Positions 34,480 to 42,778 of a DNA stretch of 64,000 nucleotides are shown piece after piece. The DNA comes from Roseateles_B sp041912595 (GTDB lineage: Bacteria > Pseudomonadota > Gammaproteobacteria > Burkholderiales > Burkholderiaceae_C). The notes beneath the pieces were generated by a model. That model was given only the letters and a program-made list of their open reading frames with translations, made no database searches and was not told where the DNA came from. Each line of letters starts with the position of its first letter. Position 1 is the stretch's first letter. Where the stretch lies: assembly GCA_041912595.1 (NCBI GenBank), contig JAYRMR010000025.1:7179-71178 (forward strand), given 5' to 3'. The position numbers and the translations under genes are program-made.

Positions 34480-35553
34480 TCAATCTTGGCGGGCCGCGGC
34501 GGGCGCGGGGAGGAACTGGTCGGCGTTGGCCGGGGTGCACTGAGCGGTCACGAAGGACTTCTCGCCCTGGCCCCAGGCCTTGCGGGACACCCCGTCCACG
34601 CCGCCTTTGCCCTGGCCGCCGGCCGCATCGATGGCCATCATCTGGCCCATGCACATCTTGGCGCTGTCCACGCAGCGGTTGAGGATGGCGTCGTAGAGGC
34701 CGTTGGCCACGCGGGCGTAGCGGCGCACGGGCTCCTTCTCGCTGGGCTGTTCCAGCTTCAGGTAGTCGGCGCGGCTGAGCTCGCCGCCCTCGGTCTTGGC
34801 CTTGGCGACCCAGGCGTTGAAGTCCGCCTCGGACAGGCCGTGGAACTTGAAGCGCATGTGCGAGAAGCCGTCGCCGCTGAAGTTCGCGGAGAAGCCGTCG
34901 AACTGGCCGGGCTGGTTGATGACGGCGTGCAGCTGCGTCTGCATGCCCGGCATGGCGTAGATCTGGCCGGCCAGCGCGGGAATGTAGAAGGCGTTCATCA
35001 CCGTGGACGCCGTGATCTTGAAGCGGATCGGGCGATCCACCGGGGCGGCCAGCTCATTCACCGTCGCGATGCCCTGCTCGGGGTAGAGGAACAGCCACTT
35101 CCAGTCCAGCGCCACCACTTCCACTTCCAGCGGCTTCACGCCGGTGGGGAGGGGGCGGGACTCGTCCAGGCGCTCCAGCGGGCGGTAGGGGTCCAGCTTG
35201 TGCGTGCTGATCCAGGTGATCGCGCCCAGGGCGATGATGATCAGCAGCGGCGCGCCCCAGATGATGAGTTCCAGCTTGGTGCTGTGATCCCAGTCGGGGG
35301 TGTAGGTCGCTGCCTGGTTGGTCTGGCGGTAGCGCCAGGCGAACAGCAGGGTCAGCAGGATCACCGGGACGATGATCAGCAGCATCAGCAGCGTCGAGGT
35401 GGTGACGAGGTCCGCCTGCTGGCGAGCGATGTCGCCGGAGGGGTTCATCACCACGGTGTTGCAGGCGGCCAGGGGCAGCGCTGCCAGCGCCAGCACGGAG
35501 CGGCGCAGTGCGGGGGCCAGGGAGGCCGGGGACAACAGGGGTTTTCTATACAT
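34480..35553 (-). CDS. cyoA: Cytochrome o ubiquinol oxidase subunit II
   Basis: A 357-residue lipoprotein: signal with lipobox LPLAAC, two membrane helices (about 50-75 and 90-112), then the periplasmic cupredoxin domain. The CuA ligand motif CxxxC is absent, which separates quinol oxidases from cytochrome c oxidases. It is longer than E. coli CyoA (315) because of a C-terminal extension with three Cys residues (RCVDSAKMCMGQ and TAQCTPAN) after about residue 290. It heads cyoABCD-surf1-regBA and diverges from an MFS gene across 63 bases, where the promoter must lie. Confidence 0.94.
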   Translation of the reverse strand: MYRKPLLSPASLAPALRRSVLALAALPLAACNTVVMNPSGDIARQQADLVTTSTLLMLLIIVPVILLTLLFAWRYRQTNQAATYTPDWDHSTKLELIIWGAPLLIIIALGAITWISTHKLDPYRPLERLDESRPLPTGVKPLEVEVVALDWKWLFLYPEQGIATVNELAAPVDRPIRFKITASTVMNAFYIPALAGQIYAMPGMQTQLHAVINQPGQFDGFSANFSGDGFSHMRFKFHGLSEADFNAWVAKAKTEGGELSRADYLKLEQPSEKEPVRRYARVANGLYDAILNRCVDSAKMCMGQMMAIDAAGGQGKGGVDGVSRKAWGQGEKSFVTAQCTPANADQFLPAPAAARQD

Positions 35554-35616
35554 CGGGATAACCAGCGCCGGGTTAACGAGCTTGCGTTTCGGGCGCGAAT
35601 GTATCCTGATTGACCC

Positions 35617-36981
35617 ATGTCAACGATTGGACATTTTGTCCCAGGTCCCATGGTTACCAGCAGTGCCCTGCCCCTGAATTCTTTGAGCGCGGTCAGCCCC
35701 GGCGGGGCCGATTCGAAGCAGGAAAACGTCGCCCCGGGCGACATCGCCGTGGGGGTCGTGATCGGGCGGGCGTCCGAGTATTTCGACTTCTTCGTCTACG
35801 GCATCGCCTCCGTGCTGGTCTTCCCGGCCCTCTTCTTCCCCTTCGCCAGCCCGCTCACGGGCACGCTCTATGCCTTTGCGCTCTTTGCGCTGGCCTTTGT
35901 CGTGCGGCCGGTCGGCTCGCTGCTGAGCATGGCCATCCAGCGCCGCTGGGGTCGCAGCGTCAAGCTCACCGTCGCGCTGTTCCTGCTGGGCGCGTCCACG
36001 GCGGGCATGGCCATGCTGCCGGGTTATGCCAGCCTCGGTTCCTCGGCCATCTGGCTGCTGGCGCTCTTCCGCGTGGGCCAGGGCCTGGCGCTGGGCGGCT
36101 CGTGGGACGGCCTGCCCTCGCTGCTGGCCCTGAACGCCCCCGAGCACAAGCGCGGCTGGTACGCCATGCTGGGCCAGCTGGGCGCGCCGCTGGGCTTCTT
36201 CGTGGCCAGCGGGCTCTTCGCCTACCTCTGGACGCACCTGAACAGCGCCGACTTCCTCTCCTGGGGCTGGCGCTACCCCTTCTTCGCGGCCTTCTCGATC
36301 AACGTCGTGGCGCTGTTCGCGCGCCTGCGCCTGGTCGTCACGCACGAGTACGAGCGCGAGCTGCAGGCCCACGAGCTGGAGCCCTGCAACGAGGGCGAGC
36401 TGATGCGCCAGCAAGGCCACAACGTGCTGATCGGTGCCTTCGCCTCGCTGTCCAGCTACGCCCTCTTCCACATCGTCACGGTGTTCCCGCTGTCCTGGAT
36501 CCTGCTGTTCGCAAAGCAGGACGTGGGTGACTTCCTCGTGGTGCAGGTCGTGGGCGCACTGCTCGCCGCCGCGGCCATGCCGCTGTCCGGCCTGCTGGCG
36601 GACACCTTCGGCCGCCGCCGCACGCTGGGCGCCGTGGCCATCGCCATCGGGCTCTTCGCGCTGGCGACGCCCCCGCTGCTCAAGGGCGGCGCGCTGGGCC
36701 AGGACATGTTCATCCTCGTCGGCTTCATCCTGCTGGGCCTGTCCTATGGCCAGGCCGCGGGCACGGTGACGTCCAACTTCCTGCCGCAGTTCCGCTACAC
36801 CGGCGCCGCCCTGACGGCCGACCTCGCCTGGCTGCTGGGCGCCGCCTTCGCCCCGCTCGTGGCGCTGGGGCTCTCAGCGGAATTCGGCCTGATCTCGGTG
36901 AGCCTCTACCTGCTCTCGGGCGTGGCGGCCACGCTGCTGGCGCTGCGGGTGAACCGCCGGCTGCAGACGATCAAGGACTGA
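35617..36981 (+). CDS. MFS transporter (metabolite:proton symporter-like)
   Basis: A 454-residue major facilitator with 12 predicted helices. The N-terminal ASEYFDFFVYGIASVLVFP resembles the start of the MHS (citrate/alpha-ketoglutarate/proline-betaine) family. The inter-domain loop motif ADTFGRRRTLG, a second copy of the MFS signature, is clear; the first copy in loop 2-3 is altered (IQRRWGRSVKL). Substrate unknown. The first 35 residues are non-helical and an internal ATG at 35650 is possible. A strong terminator follows. Confidence 0.85.
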   Translation: MSTIGHFVPGPMVTSSALPLNSLSAVSPGGADSKQENVAPGDIAVGVVIGRASEYFDFFVYGIASVLVFPALFFPFASPLTGTLYAFALFALAFVVRPVGSLLSMAIQRRWGRSVKLTVALFLLGASTAGMAMLPGYASLGSSAIWLLALFRVGQGLALGGSWDGLPSLLALNAPEHKRGWYAMLGQLGAPLGFFVASGLFAYLWTHLNSADFLSWGWRYPFFAAFSINVVALFARLRLVVTHEYERELQAHELEPCNEGELMRQQGHNVLIGAFASLSSYALFHIVTVFPLSWILLFAKQDVGDFLVVQVVGALLAAAAMPLSGLLADTFGRRRTLGAVAIAIGLFALATPPLLKGGALGQDMFILVGFILLGLSYGQAAGTVTSNFLPQFRYTGAALTADLAWLLGAAFAPLVALGLSAEFGLISVSLYLLSGVAATLLALRVNRRLQTIKD

Positions 36982-37001
36982 CGCCGCCTCCGCGCCAGGG
37001 G

Positions 37002-37027
37002 AAACGGACGCCGCGGCGTCCGTTTTT
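37002..37027. terminator. Rho-independent terminator after the MFS gene
   Basis: A perfect inverted repeat AAACGGACGCCG (37002-37013) / CGGCGTCCGTTT (37014-37025) running into TTTT. It ends the MFS transcript and, since the left arm begins with A residues, may also act weakly for the convergent LysE gene. Confidence 0.88.
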
Positions 37028-37046
37028 CATGGGCGCGCCGCCGCCG

Positions 37047-37658
37047 TCAGCCGCGCAGGGGCAGCGCCGCTCCCAAGGCCATGAAGACCCCGCCGCACGC
37101 CCTGGTGAAGCGCCGCCCCACGCGCTGCAGCCAGGGGCTGATGCGATGCGCGGCGCTCGCGAGGCCCCATTCGGTGAGGAACTCCACCACCGCGAAGGTG
37201 CCGGCGAGGATCGCGAACTGCCCCCACAGGCTGCGGGCCGGATCAATGAACTGGGGCAGGAAGGCCGCGAAGAACAGCAGGCCCTTCGGGTTCGTCAGCG
37301 CCGACAGCGCGCCCTGCCGGAACATCGAGCCGCCGCTGCGCGGGGCCGCCTGGGCGGGCAGGTCCACGCCGATCGGCGGCGAGCGCCACACCTGCACGCC
37401 CAGCCAGAACAGGTAGGCGCCGCCGACCCACTTCAGCACCGTCAGCCACAGCAGCGAGCTCTTGAGCAGCGCGCCGATGCCGAACATGGACAGCGCGATC
37501 ACCCCCACGAAGCCGACGGCGCCGCCGCAGATGGTCCACAGGGCCCGCTGCCGGCCATGCAGCGCGCCATGCGTCAGCGCCAGCAGGCCGTTGGGGCCGG
37601 GGGACAGGGACAGGCCGGTCGCGGCCAGCAGGTAGAGAAACCAAGTGTCGAATGCCAT
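37047..37658 (-). CDS. LysE/RhtB family amino acid exporter
   Basis: A 203-residue membrane protein with six helices and the family signature LSLSPGPNGLLALTHGALHG near the N-terminus, then GAYLFWLGVQVWRSPP and the central LTNPKGLLFFAAFLPQF. Members export amino acids such as threonine, homoserine or lysine; the substrate cannot be assigned. Convergent with the MFS gene. No regulator of the LysG type is adjacent. Confidence 0.9.
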   Translation of the reverse strand: MAFDTWFLYLLAATGLSLSPGPNGLLALTHGALHGRQRALWTICGGAVGFVGVIALSMFGIGALLKSSLLWLTVLKWVGGAYLFWLGVQVWRSPPIGVDLPAQAAPRSGGSMFRQGALSALTNPKGLLFFAAFLPQFIDPARSLWGQFAILAGTFAVVEFLTEWGLASAAHRISPWLQRVGRRFTRACGGVFMALGAALPLRG

Positions 37659-37721
37659 GCGGCGACTGTCGGGGCGGCCCGCGGCGGCGTCAAGCCTGCG
37701 GGCGACACCGCCGCGGCCGGC

Positions 37722-38357
37722 TCAGGGCAGGCCGTTGGCGCCGTGGCGGCGGAAGGCCGGCCGCTCGCATAGCCGGGCGTGATAGGCCTCCAGCGCCGGG
37801 AACGACGGCCGGGCCGGCTGCGGCGTCTGCCGCCACCGCTCGAGCGAGAGCCCGAGCACCACGTCCGCCAGCGTGAAGGTGTCGCCCGCGGCGTAGGCGC
37901 CGGTGGCCTGCAGTTGCACCTCGAGCACAGCCATCTGGGCGTTCCAACCCTGCAGGCCCTGGGCCAGCAGAGCGGCGTCCTGGTGCGCCGGGCTCTTGCG
38001 GATGAGGCCCATGAAGGCATAGCGCCAGGCGTTGTTCAGCTCCGTGGCCTGCCAGTCCATCCATTGCTCCACACGCGCCCGCGCCAGGGCCTCGGTCGGC
38101 AGCAGATCCAGGCGCCCCGCGCGGGCGGCCACGTAGCGGCACAAGGTGTTCGACTCCCGCAGCACCGCGCCCCCGTCAATCAGCACCGGCACCATGCCCA
38201 GCGGGTTGAGCGCCAGGAATTCCGGGCTCTGGAGCGAGAGTTCGCCGTCGCCCCAGGCCTCGTGCGCGTAGGCGAGGCCGGCTTCGTCCAGGGTCCAGAG
38301 CACCTTGCGGACGTTGATCGAGGAGGCGCGCCCCAGCAGGCGCAATGGCGGGCTCAT
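37722..38357 (-). CDS. Glutathione S-transferase family protein
   Basis: A 211-residue two-domain GST. The thioredoxin-like domain holds the glutathione-site residues NPLGMVPVLIDGG and the ES pair in LRESNTLCRYVA; the alpha domain includes FTLADVVLGLSLERW. The N-terminal catalytic residue region reads GRASSINVRKVLW, suggesting a Ser-type enzyme. Likely cytosolic detoxification. ATG at 38357 starts right at the beta-1 strand; the frame continues upstream but antisense to nothing conserved. Confidence 0.88.
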   Translation of the reverse strand: MSPPLRLLGRASSINVRKVLWTLDEAGLAYAHEAWGDGELSLQSPEFLALNPLGMVPVLIDGGAVLRESNTLCRYVAARAGRLDLLPTEALARARVEQWMDWQATELNNAWRYAFMGLIRKSPAHQDAALLAQGLQGWNAQMAVLEVQLQATGAYAAGDTFTLADVVLGLSLERWRQTPQPARPSFPALEAYHARLCERPAFRRHGANGLP

Positions 38358-38428
38358 GGTGTATCCGGGGCGGGCCCCGCGTGTCGTCGATGCCCGAAGG
38401 CTAGCGCATGGGCGCGGGCCCGGGGTGC

Positions 38429-39082
38429 TCAATCGCCGAGGTCGATGCGCGACGCGAACAGCGTGGCCGCCAGCCCCGGCGGCGGCGCGTAGTCGGCCAT
38501 CACCCAGATCTGAGCGTCGGAGGTGGCGGCCTCTTCGAGCACCTCGAGCAGGACGCGCCGCGAGCTGCCGTCCAGCGCAGCGAAGGGCAGGTCCAGCAAC
38601 ACCAGCGCCGCGCCGCTGGCCGCCGCTGCCAGCAGGCCCAGCTTGCGCCGGCTGCCGGCGGAAAGCATGAGCAGCTGCTTGTCCAGATGCGGCGTCAGCG
38701 CCCAGGCCTGTTCCAGCCCGCTCGCCACTGCGGTGTTCCAGCGGGGATGCCGCGCCTGCTCGGCGGCCAGCCACGCCCGCGCCGGCTGCCCATCAAGCGC
38801 CTCGGCCAAGGGATCCGGCCAGGCCAGGCTGGCCATCCGCCGTTCGACAGCCCCGGACGCTGCCGGCAGCGCCCCGGCCAGCAGCTTCAGAAACGCCGTC
38901 TTGCCCCGCCCTTCTCCCCCCAGGACCAGGTGCAGGCCCGGCCCCATCTCGAGATCCAGACCGTCCTGCAGCGGATGCGGTCCCGGCCAGACGCCGTGCG
39001 GCGGCTGCCAGCGCAGGCCTCGCGCCCGCAGGCGGGGGGTGTCGTCATGGGAGGCGGCAATCGGCGGGTCCTGGTCGGTCAT
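38429..39082 (-). CDS. Orphan ABC-type ATPase-like protein with degenerate Walker B
   Basis: A 217-residue single-domain protein of ABC ATPase ancestry. Walker A GGEGRGKT is intact and a signature-like LSAGSRRK is present, but the Walker B region reads LVLLDLPFAALD: the catalytic Glu normally following Asp in DEP is Leu. The segment between Walker A and the signature is short. No permease or binding protein lies nearby. It may bind but not readily hydrolyse ATP. Start ATG at 39082 is chosen as the first before the domain; upstream in-frame sequence is not conserved-looking. Confidence 0.75.
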   Translation of the reverse strand: MTDQDPPIAASHDDTPRLRARGLRWQPPHGVWPGPHPLQDGLDLEMGPGLHLVLGGEGRGKTAFLKLLAGALPAASGAVERRMASLAWPDPLAEALDGQPARAWLAAEQARHPRWNTAVASGLEQAWALTPHLDKQLLMLSAGSRRKLGLLAAAASGAALVLLDLPFAALDGSSRRVLLEVLEEAATSDAQIWVMADYAPPPGLAATLFASRIDLGD

Positions 39083-39241
39083 GGCGACGATGGTAGTGCC
39101 AGGCGAGCACGCTGCCGGCCGACAGAGCGGGTGCGGAGGCACGCCAGCGCTGTCGGGATATTTGACAAGCACCCGACACAAAGTTCGCTCCACGATCACC
39201 TCACGCCCGCAAGTGCTTGAATCTGGCTCGCTATTGATACC

Positions 39242-39257
39242 GGGCACGGCTTATGCG
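39242..39257 (+). promoter_or_regulatory. Possible sigma-54 (RpoN) promoter of the PEP-CTERM gene
   Basis: GGGCACGGCTTATGCG carries the sigma-54 hallmark: GG at 39243-39244 and GC at 39255-39256 separated by exactly 10 bases, with the extended GGCACG match. Three positions differ from the full consensus (T before GG, first T of TTGC, final W). It lies about 117 bases upstream of the PEP-CTERM start codon. PEP-CTERM genes in other bacteria are controlled by the PrsK/PrsR sigma-54 system, which supports the idea. A TTGACA at 39162-39167 has no good -10 partner. The remainder of the 291-base gap (39083-39373) shows nothing else. Confidence 0.4.
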
Positions 39258-39373
39258 TCCGTGTGGCCTGACGAGGATGGGTCGGCATGATCCGTCGCGA
39301 TCGCAGGACAGGTCCGCCAGCCGACCTCCGCCATCGCAGACGCTCATGGAAGGGATGACTTCGTGGAGTTGCC

Positions 39374-40555
39374 ATGAGCCGTCGTCTTCGCTTCGCTTCG
39401 ATGCTGTCTTCCACCGTCCTGGCCTGCCTGGGCCTCTGCCAGCAGGCGCTGGCCGGCCCGGCCTTGAACCTCAGCAGTTCACAGTACGTGCAATATGGGG
39501 ATGGCCAGTCCTACTCGCTGCCCTTCGCGGTCATCGACCAATGCGGTGGCACCAAGGCCGGATGCCCCTACTACGTGCCGTCCTCGCCCGGGCAGATCGA
39601 CAACCTCGTCGTCCTGGCCACCGGCACCGAGAACGGCCCGACGACCACCAACTTCCTGGGCATGGACAACGCCTACCGCACGCCCGACGGTGCGGGTGGC
39701 GCGCCCTTCTTCCGGCCCGACGCCAGCAACTCGCGGGGCTCGCAGGGCAGCATCAACGGCAATCTGTCCAACACCTGGGATGCGTCGCTGAGCTCGCTCA
39801 AGACCTTCCTGGGCTCCGAGCAGATGGTCTTCTTCTTCAACAACAACCAGACCAAGAGCGGCGGCACCGCGACGGAAAGTCTGGCGGCCTGGGCCCGCGT
39901 GTGGATCACCGATGACACGGGCGCCAATCTCGGCTACTACGACTTCACCAACCGCGGCGGCCGCTACGCGCTGTTCACCGAAGGCGGTGGCGGGACCTTC
40001 ATGGGCGACGTCGGCACCTACAACTCGCTAGGCGGCGCACCGCTGGCCGGCGACAACACGGCGACCGACTACGTGCTGTCCGGCGGCGCCATCTGCCGCA
40101 ACAACTTCGGCATCCCCGTCTCCTGCAGCACCACCAGCAACAAGCCGGTGGATCACAACCTCGGCGCCAACGAGGCCGCCTACGCGATCCTCTTCCCCGA
40201 GCTGAATGCGCAGATGAACAGCCTGTTCAGCACGGTGCTCGACGACGCCATCCTGTCCAAGTACACCTTCCACGCCGACATCCGGCTGGGCTGCGACGCC
40301 GCGACGGCGCCCGGCAACTGCACGGGCGATCTGCGGGGCGGCGTTCCCTTCGGCCGGGACCTCAACAACGGCTACGAGCAGATCTTCATGGGCCGCGCAG
40401 CGCAGTTCGGCTGCACCGCCAGCGAGCCCGGCTGCTCGCAGGTGCCGGAACCGGCCTCGCTCGCGCTGGCCCTCGGCGGGCTCGGGGCCCTGGGGTTGCT
40501 GACACCGGCCGCACTGCGCCGCCGCTCGCGCATCTCCGGCGGATCGGCCGGCTGA
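39374..40555 (+). CDS. PEP-CTERM sorting-domain surface protein
   Basis: A 393-residue exported protein. A signal peptide (about residues 1-27, ending QQALAG) precedes a Ser/Asn/Thr/Gly-rich beta-type body without recognisable catalytic motif; six or more Cys suggest disulfides. The C-terminus is a PEP-CTERM sorting tag: VPEPASL at 357-363, a Gly/Leu/Ala membrane segment, and RRR at 382-384. Exosortase A would cut this tag and release or anchor the protein in the exopolysaccharide layer. Nine residues follow the Arg cluster, more than usual. A possible sigma-54 promoter lies upstream. Confidence 0.9.
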   Translation: MSRRLRFASMLSSTVLACLGLCQQALAGPALNLSSSQYVQYGDGQSYSLPFAVIDQCGGTKAGCPYYVPSSPGQIDNLVVLATGTENGPTTTNFLGMDNAYRTPDGAGGAPFFRPDASNSRGSQGSINGNLSNTWDASLSSLKTFLGSEQMVFFFNNNQTKSGGTATESLAAWARVWITDDTGANLGYYDFTNRGGRYALFTEGGGGTFMGDVGTYNSLGGAPLAGDNTATDYVLSGGAICRNNFGIPVSCSTTSNKPVDHNLGANEAAYAILFPELNAQMNSLFSTVLDDAILSKYTFHADIRLGCDAATAPGNCTGDLRGGVPFGRDLNNGYEQIFMGRAAQFGCTASEPGCSQVPEPASLALALGGLGALGLLTPAALRRRSRISGGSAG

Positions 40556-40725
40556 TCCGGCGCCGGCTTGCCGCCGGCCGGGCGCCACTCCAGCGTGCCG
40601 TCCACCCGCTGGGCCAGGGCATCGAGCGCCCGGGCCTCCTCGGCGTGCATCTTGCGTGGCGTGCGGGCCACCCGCCCTGTCGCAGGATCGCGCAGGGTCC
40701 ATTGCCAGAATTGAACTTGCTCCAT
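40372..40725 (-). CDS. Small uncharacterised protein, convergently overlapping the PEP-CTERM gene
   Basis: A 117-residue frame beginning MEQVQFWQWTLRDPATGRV. The first 60 or so residues look like a genuine short Burkholderiales protein (aromatic start, RDPATGRV-like turn, then an acidic helix). The last 60 residues are Arg/Ala/Ser/Pro-rich and lie antisense to the 3' 184 bases of the PEP-CTERM gene, so that tail may be just read-through in a high-GC frame. ATG at 40725 is the preferred start. Function unknown. Confidence 0.5.
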   Translation of the reverse strand: MEQVQFWQWTLRDPATGRVARTPRKMHAEEARALDALAQRVDGTLEWRPAGGKPAPDQPADPPEMRERRRSAAGVSNPRAPSPPRASASEAGSGTCEQPGSLAVQPNCAARPMKICS

Positions 40726-40744
40726 GCGGTGCATGTTCGGTGCC

Positions 40745-40769
40745 GGGTGGCTCATGGCGTGAGCCACCC
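40745..40769. repeat. Hairpin between small gene and lipoprotein gene
   Basis: GGGTGGCTCA (40745-40754) pairs perfectly with TGAGCCACCC (40760-40769) around a 5-base loop. It sits 20 bases before the small leftward gene and downstream of the leftward lipoprotein gene, so it could terminate the latter, although no T-run follows. The rest of the 178-base gap shows nothing recognisable. Confidence 0.5.
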
Positions 40770-40903
40770 AACACCCGCCTCGCCGCGGGCGATTCCCCAT
40801 GAACGAGGCGCCTGGCGGCGTGTCCAGCCGACCCAGGCGCCTCCAGGCCTGCCCGGCCCCGGCCCCTGTCAGGCCGGTGCGGGGCGATGGCGACGGGCGG
40901 GTG

Positions 40904-41368
40904 TCAGTTGCCCATGTGCATCGAGAACTCGGCCCCGTCGGACAGGCGGCACTGGCCCGTCCCCTGGGTCGGCGTGTTCATCGAGTAGGTGCACGAGAGA
41001 TAGCTGCCGCGGTTGCCCGCGCCATTGGCCAGGCCCGTGCGACGCGAGTCCTGGTTGCGCGTGGCTTCGCCCGTGAAGGACTCGCCGTTGATGTTGGTCG
41101 TGAAGACGCCCTTGCCGTGCAGGTCGTTCGTGACGGCAGCGATGACCACCCCGTAGCGGGAGGCGAGTTCGTTGCTGGGGTACAGCCGGACCGGGAAGGT
41201 CACGGGGGCCGGTGGCGCCACGGTCACCTGGGCGGGCACCGGCGGCGGGTGCCCGTGCCGTGCCTCGATCGGCACGACGTAGCAACCGGAGAGGGTTGCC
41301 ACAGCGGCCGCGAGGGAGACGGCGGCCAGGGTGTGAAGGGAAGGAATCGAGTTGGTCGATATACCCAT
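40904..41368 (-). CDS. Uncharacterised lipoprotein
   Basis: A 154-residue protein with an N-terminal signal (about 1-28) ending in lipobox LSGC, a Pro/Val/His-rich spacer (about 30-58) and a small beta domain: GVVIAAVTNDLHGKGVFTTN, GESFTGEATR, GSYLSCTYSMNT and GQCRLSDGAEFSMHMG. The domain looks like the short surface-exposed lipoprotein modules in Proteobacteria whose function is not known. Anchoring is likely at the outer membrane (no Asp at +2). Located downstream of hipA by a 102-base gap, same strand, probably an independent unit. Confidence 0.8.
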   Translation of the reverse strand: MGISTNSIPSLHTLAAVSLAAAVATLSGCYVVPIEARHGHPPPVPAQVTVAPPAPVTFPVRLYPSNELASRYGVVIAAVTNDLHGKGVFTTNINGESFTGEATRNQDSRRTGLANGAGNRGSYLSCTYSMNTPTQGTGQCRLSDGAEFSMHMGN

Positions 41369-41470
41369 TGGATGGCTTGGTGAGCAGGCACATGCCTGCG
41401 TTCGCCAGCGTAGCGGGCACCCGGCCGACAGGCTTTGGTGAAACTTAAGTGGCCGGCAGCGCCGTCCGGC

Positions 41471-42778
41471 TCAGGCCAGCTGCCGGGTCATCGTCTTGAG
41501 CACCGTGTGCAGCATCGCCCGCAGGCCGCGGGACTCGCCAGCCATCGTGGCGGCCAGCGTCGGGCGCGCCTGCGCGATGGCGGCGTTCTCCGTCTCCACC
41601 TCTGCATACAGCGCTTCGGCCTCCGGCAGCAGGCGCGCCTGCAGGCGATCCAGCAGCCGCTCGGCCGTGCCCCGCGCCAGTTGCAGCGCGGCCCCGGCGG
41701 CCAGCAGCAGGGCGCGGTCGATCTCCGAGAAATGCCGCACGCCGAGAATCGGCCAGGCCAGCGGCGTCTGCGCGGGCCAGCCCTGCTTGTCGAAGGCCGG
41801 CGTGTCGTAGGTGGCAACGCTCAGGAGGTCATAGAACGGGGCGAGCTGGATGCCCTCGTCGGAGACCACGAAGCTGAGGTTCTTCAAGTGGGCGTCGCTG
41901 TTGCCGACCAGCACGTTGAACACCAGCCAGCTGAAAAGCCGCGACCGCGCGACGGCCGGACTCCGGCAGGCCTGGGCCAGCGCGGCCAAGGTCTCCATGC
42001 TGCCCTGGCTGTACTTGAAGCTGCGATCCAGCCCCAGCAGCTGGCAGGCGTCGATCACATGGCGGCGTTGCCAGCCCGCGCCCTCGGGAACGCGGTCGAA
42101 GCGGTCGATAAGGTACACGGGCGAAGGCACGTAGCGGCGATGGACGTCGGGCACCTCGAGCCCCAGACGGCGGGCCAGCCGCATCACGAACCATTCGTTG
42201 ATCACGGAATGGGGGTAGTCCTCGTCGGGATGATCCGGCTTGAGGATGTGGGTGGACGGCGTGGCGCCGGCGGGCTCGAACAGGGCGTCGCCCTGCAGCA
42301 CCACGGCCAGCTTGTGCTGTGCGCCGGCCAGCGACATGCGCTTGATGGCCGCGCGTGTCAGCGGTGCCCGCGGCAGCTGCCGGATGCGGGCCTCCAGCGC
42401 GTCGTCCGGGAGCGGGCGCAGGGCCTCGGCCGCCTGCGGGGCGGCCTCCGGCGGCAGCAACGTCACCGACCCGGCCGACTCCGCGCCATACCAGGCCAGC
42501 AGGCCGAAGGCGTCGGCCGACGCCAGCCGGGCATCCGCCGCCATCAGGACCCGCTGACCTTCCTCCGGCAGCAGGTTGTCGAAGTACCACTGCACCGGCC
42601 GGAGGCTGGCGCCGTCCAGGAGCGGGGCCGCGGTCAAGGGGAGGTGCGGACTGAGCGCGAAGCGCCGCGGGTGCGCCAGCCAGCCGGCGGCGTACTGGAA
42701 GCTCCAGAGGCCGGCCACTTCCCGCAGCGTGCCGACCTCCGCCTGGTTGATCGACGCCCGCAGCGAGCGCTCGGTCAT
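41471..42778 (-). CDS. hipA: HipA-type serine/threonine kinase toxin
   Basis: A 435-residue HipA protein. The N-subdomain 1 region spans about residues 1-105. The Gly-rich/activation loop is MSLAGAQHKLAVVL with the autophosphorylatable Ser, the catalytic loop is VLVGNSDAHLKNLSF (Asp and Asn) and the metal-binding Asp lies in APFYDLLSVATY. All kinase residues are intact, so it should be active; the target in E. coli is glutamyl-tRNA synthetase. The start ATG overlaps the hipB stop by 4 bases (ATGA), so antitoxin is made first. Confidence 0.93.
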   Translation of the reverse strand: MTERSLRASINQAEVGTLREVAGLWSFQYAAGWLAHPRRFALSPHLPLTAAPLLDGASLRPVQWYFDNLLPEEGQRVLMAADARLASADAFGLLAWYGAESAGSVTLLPPEAAPQAAEALRPLPDDALEARIRQLPRAPLTRAAIKRMSLAGAQHKLAVVLQGDALFEPAGATPSTHILKPDHPDEDYPHSVINEWFVMRLARRLGLEVPDVHRRYVPSPVYLIDRFDRVPEGAGWQRRHVIDACQLLGLDRSFKYSQGSMETLAALAQACRSPAVARSRLFSWLVFNVLVGNSDAHLKNLSFVVSDEGIQLAPFYDLLSVATYDTPAFDKQGWPAQTPLAWPILGVRHFSEIDRALLLAAGAALQLARGTAERLLDRLQARLLPEAEALYAEVETENAAIAQARPTLAATMAGESRGLRAMLHTVLKTMTRQLA

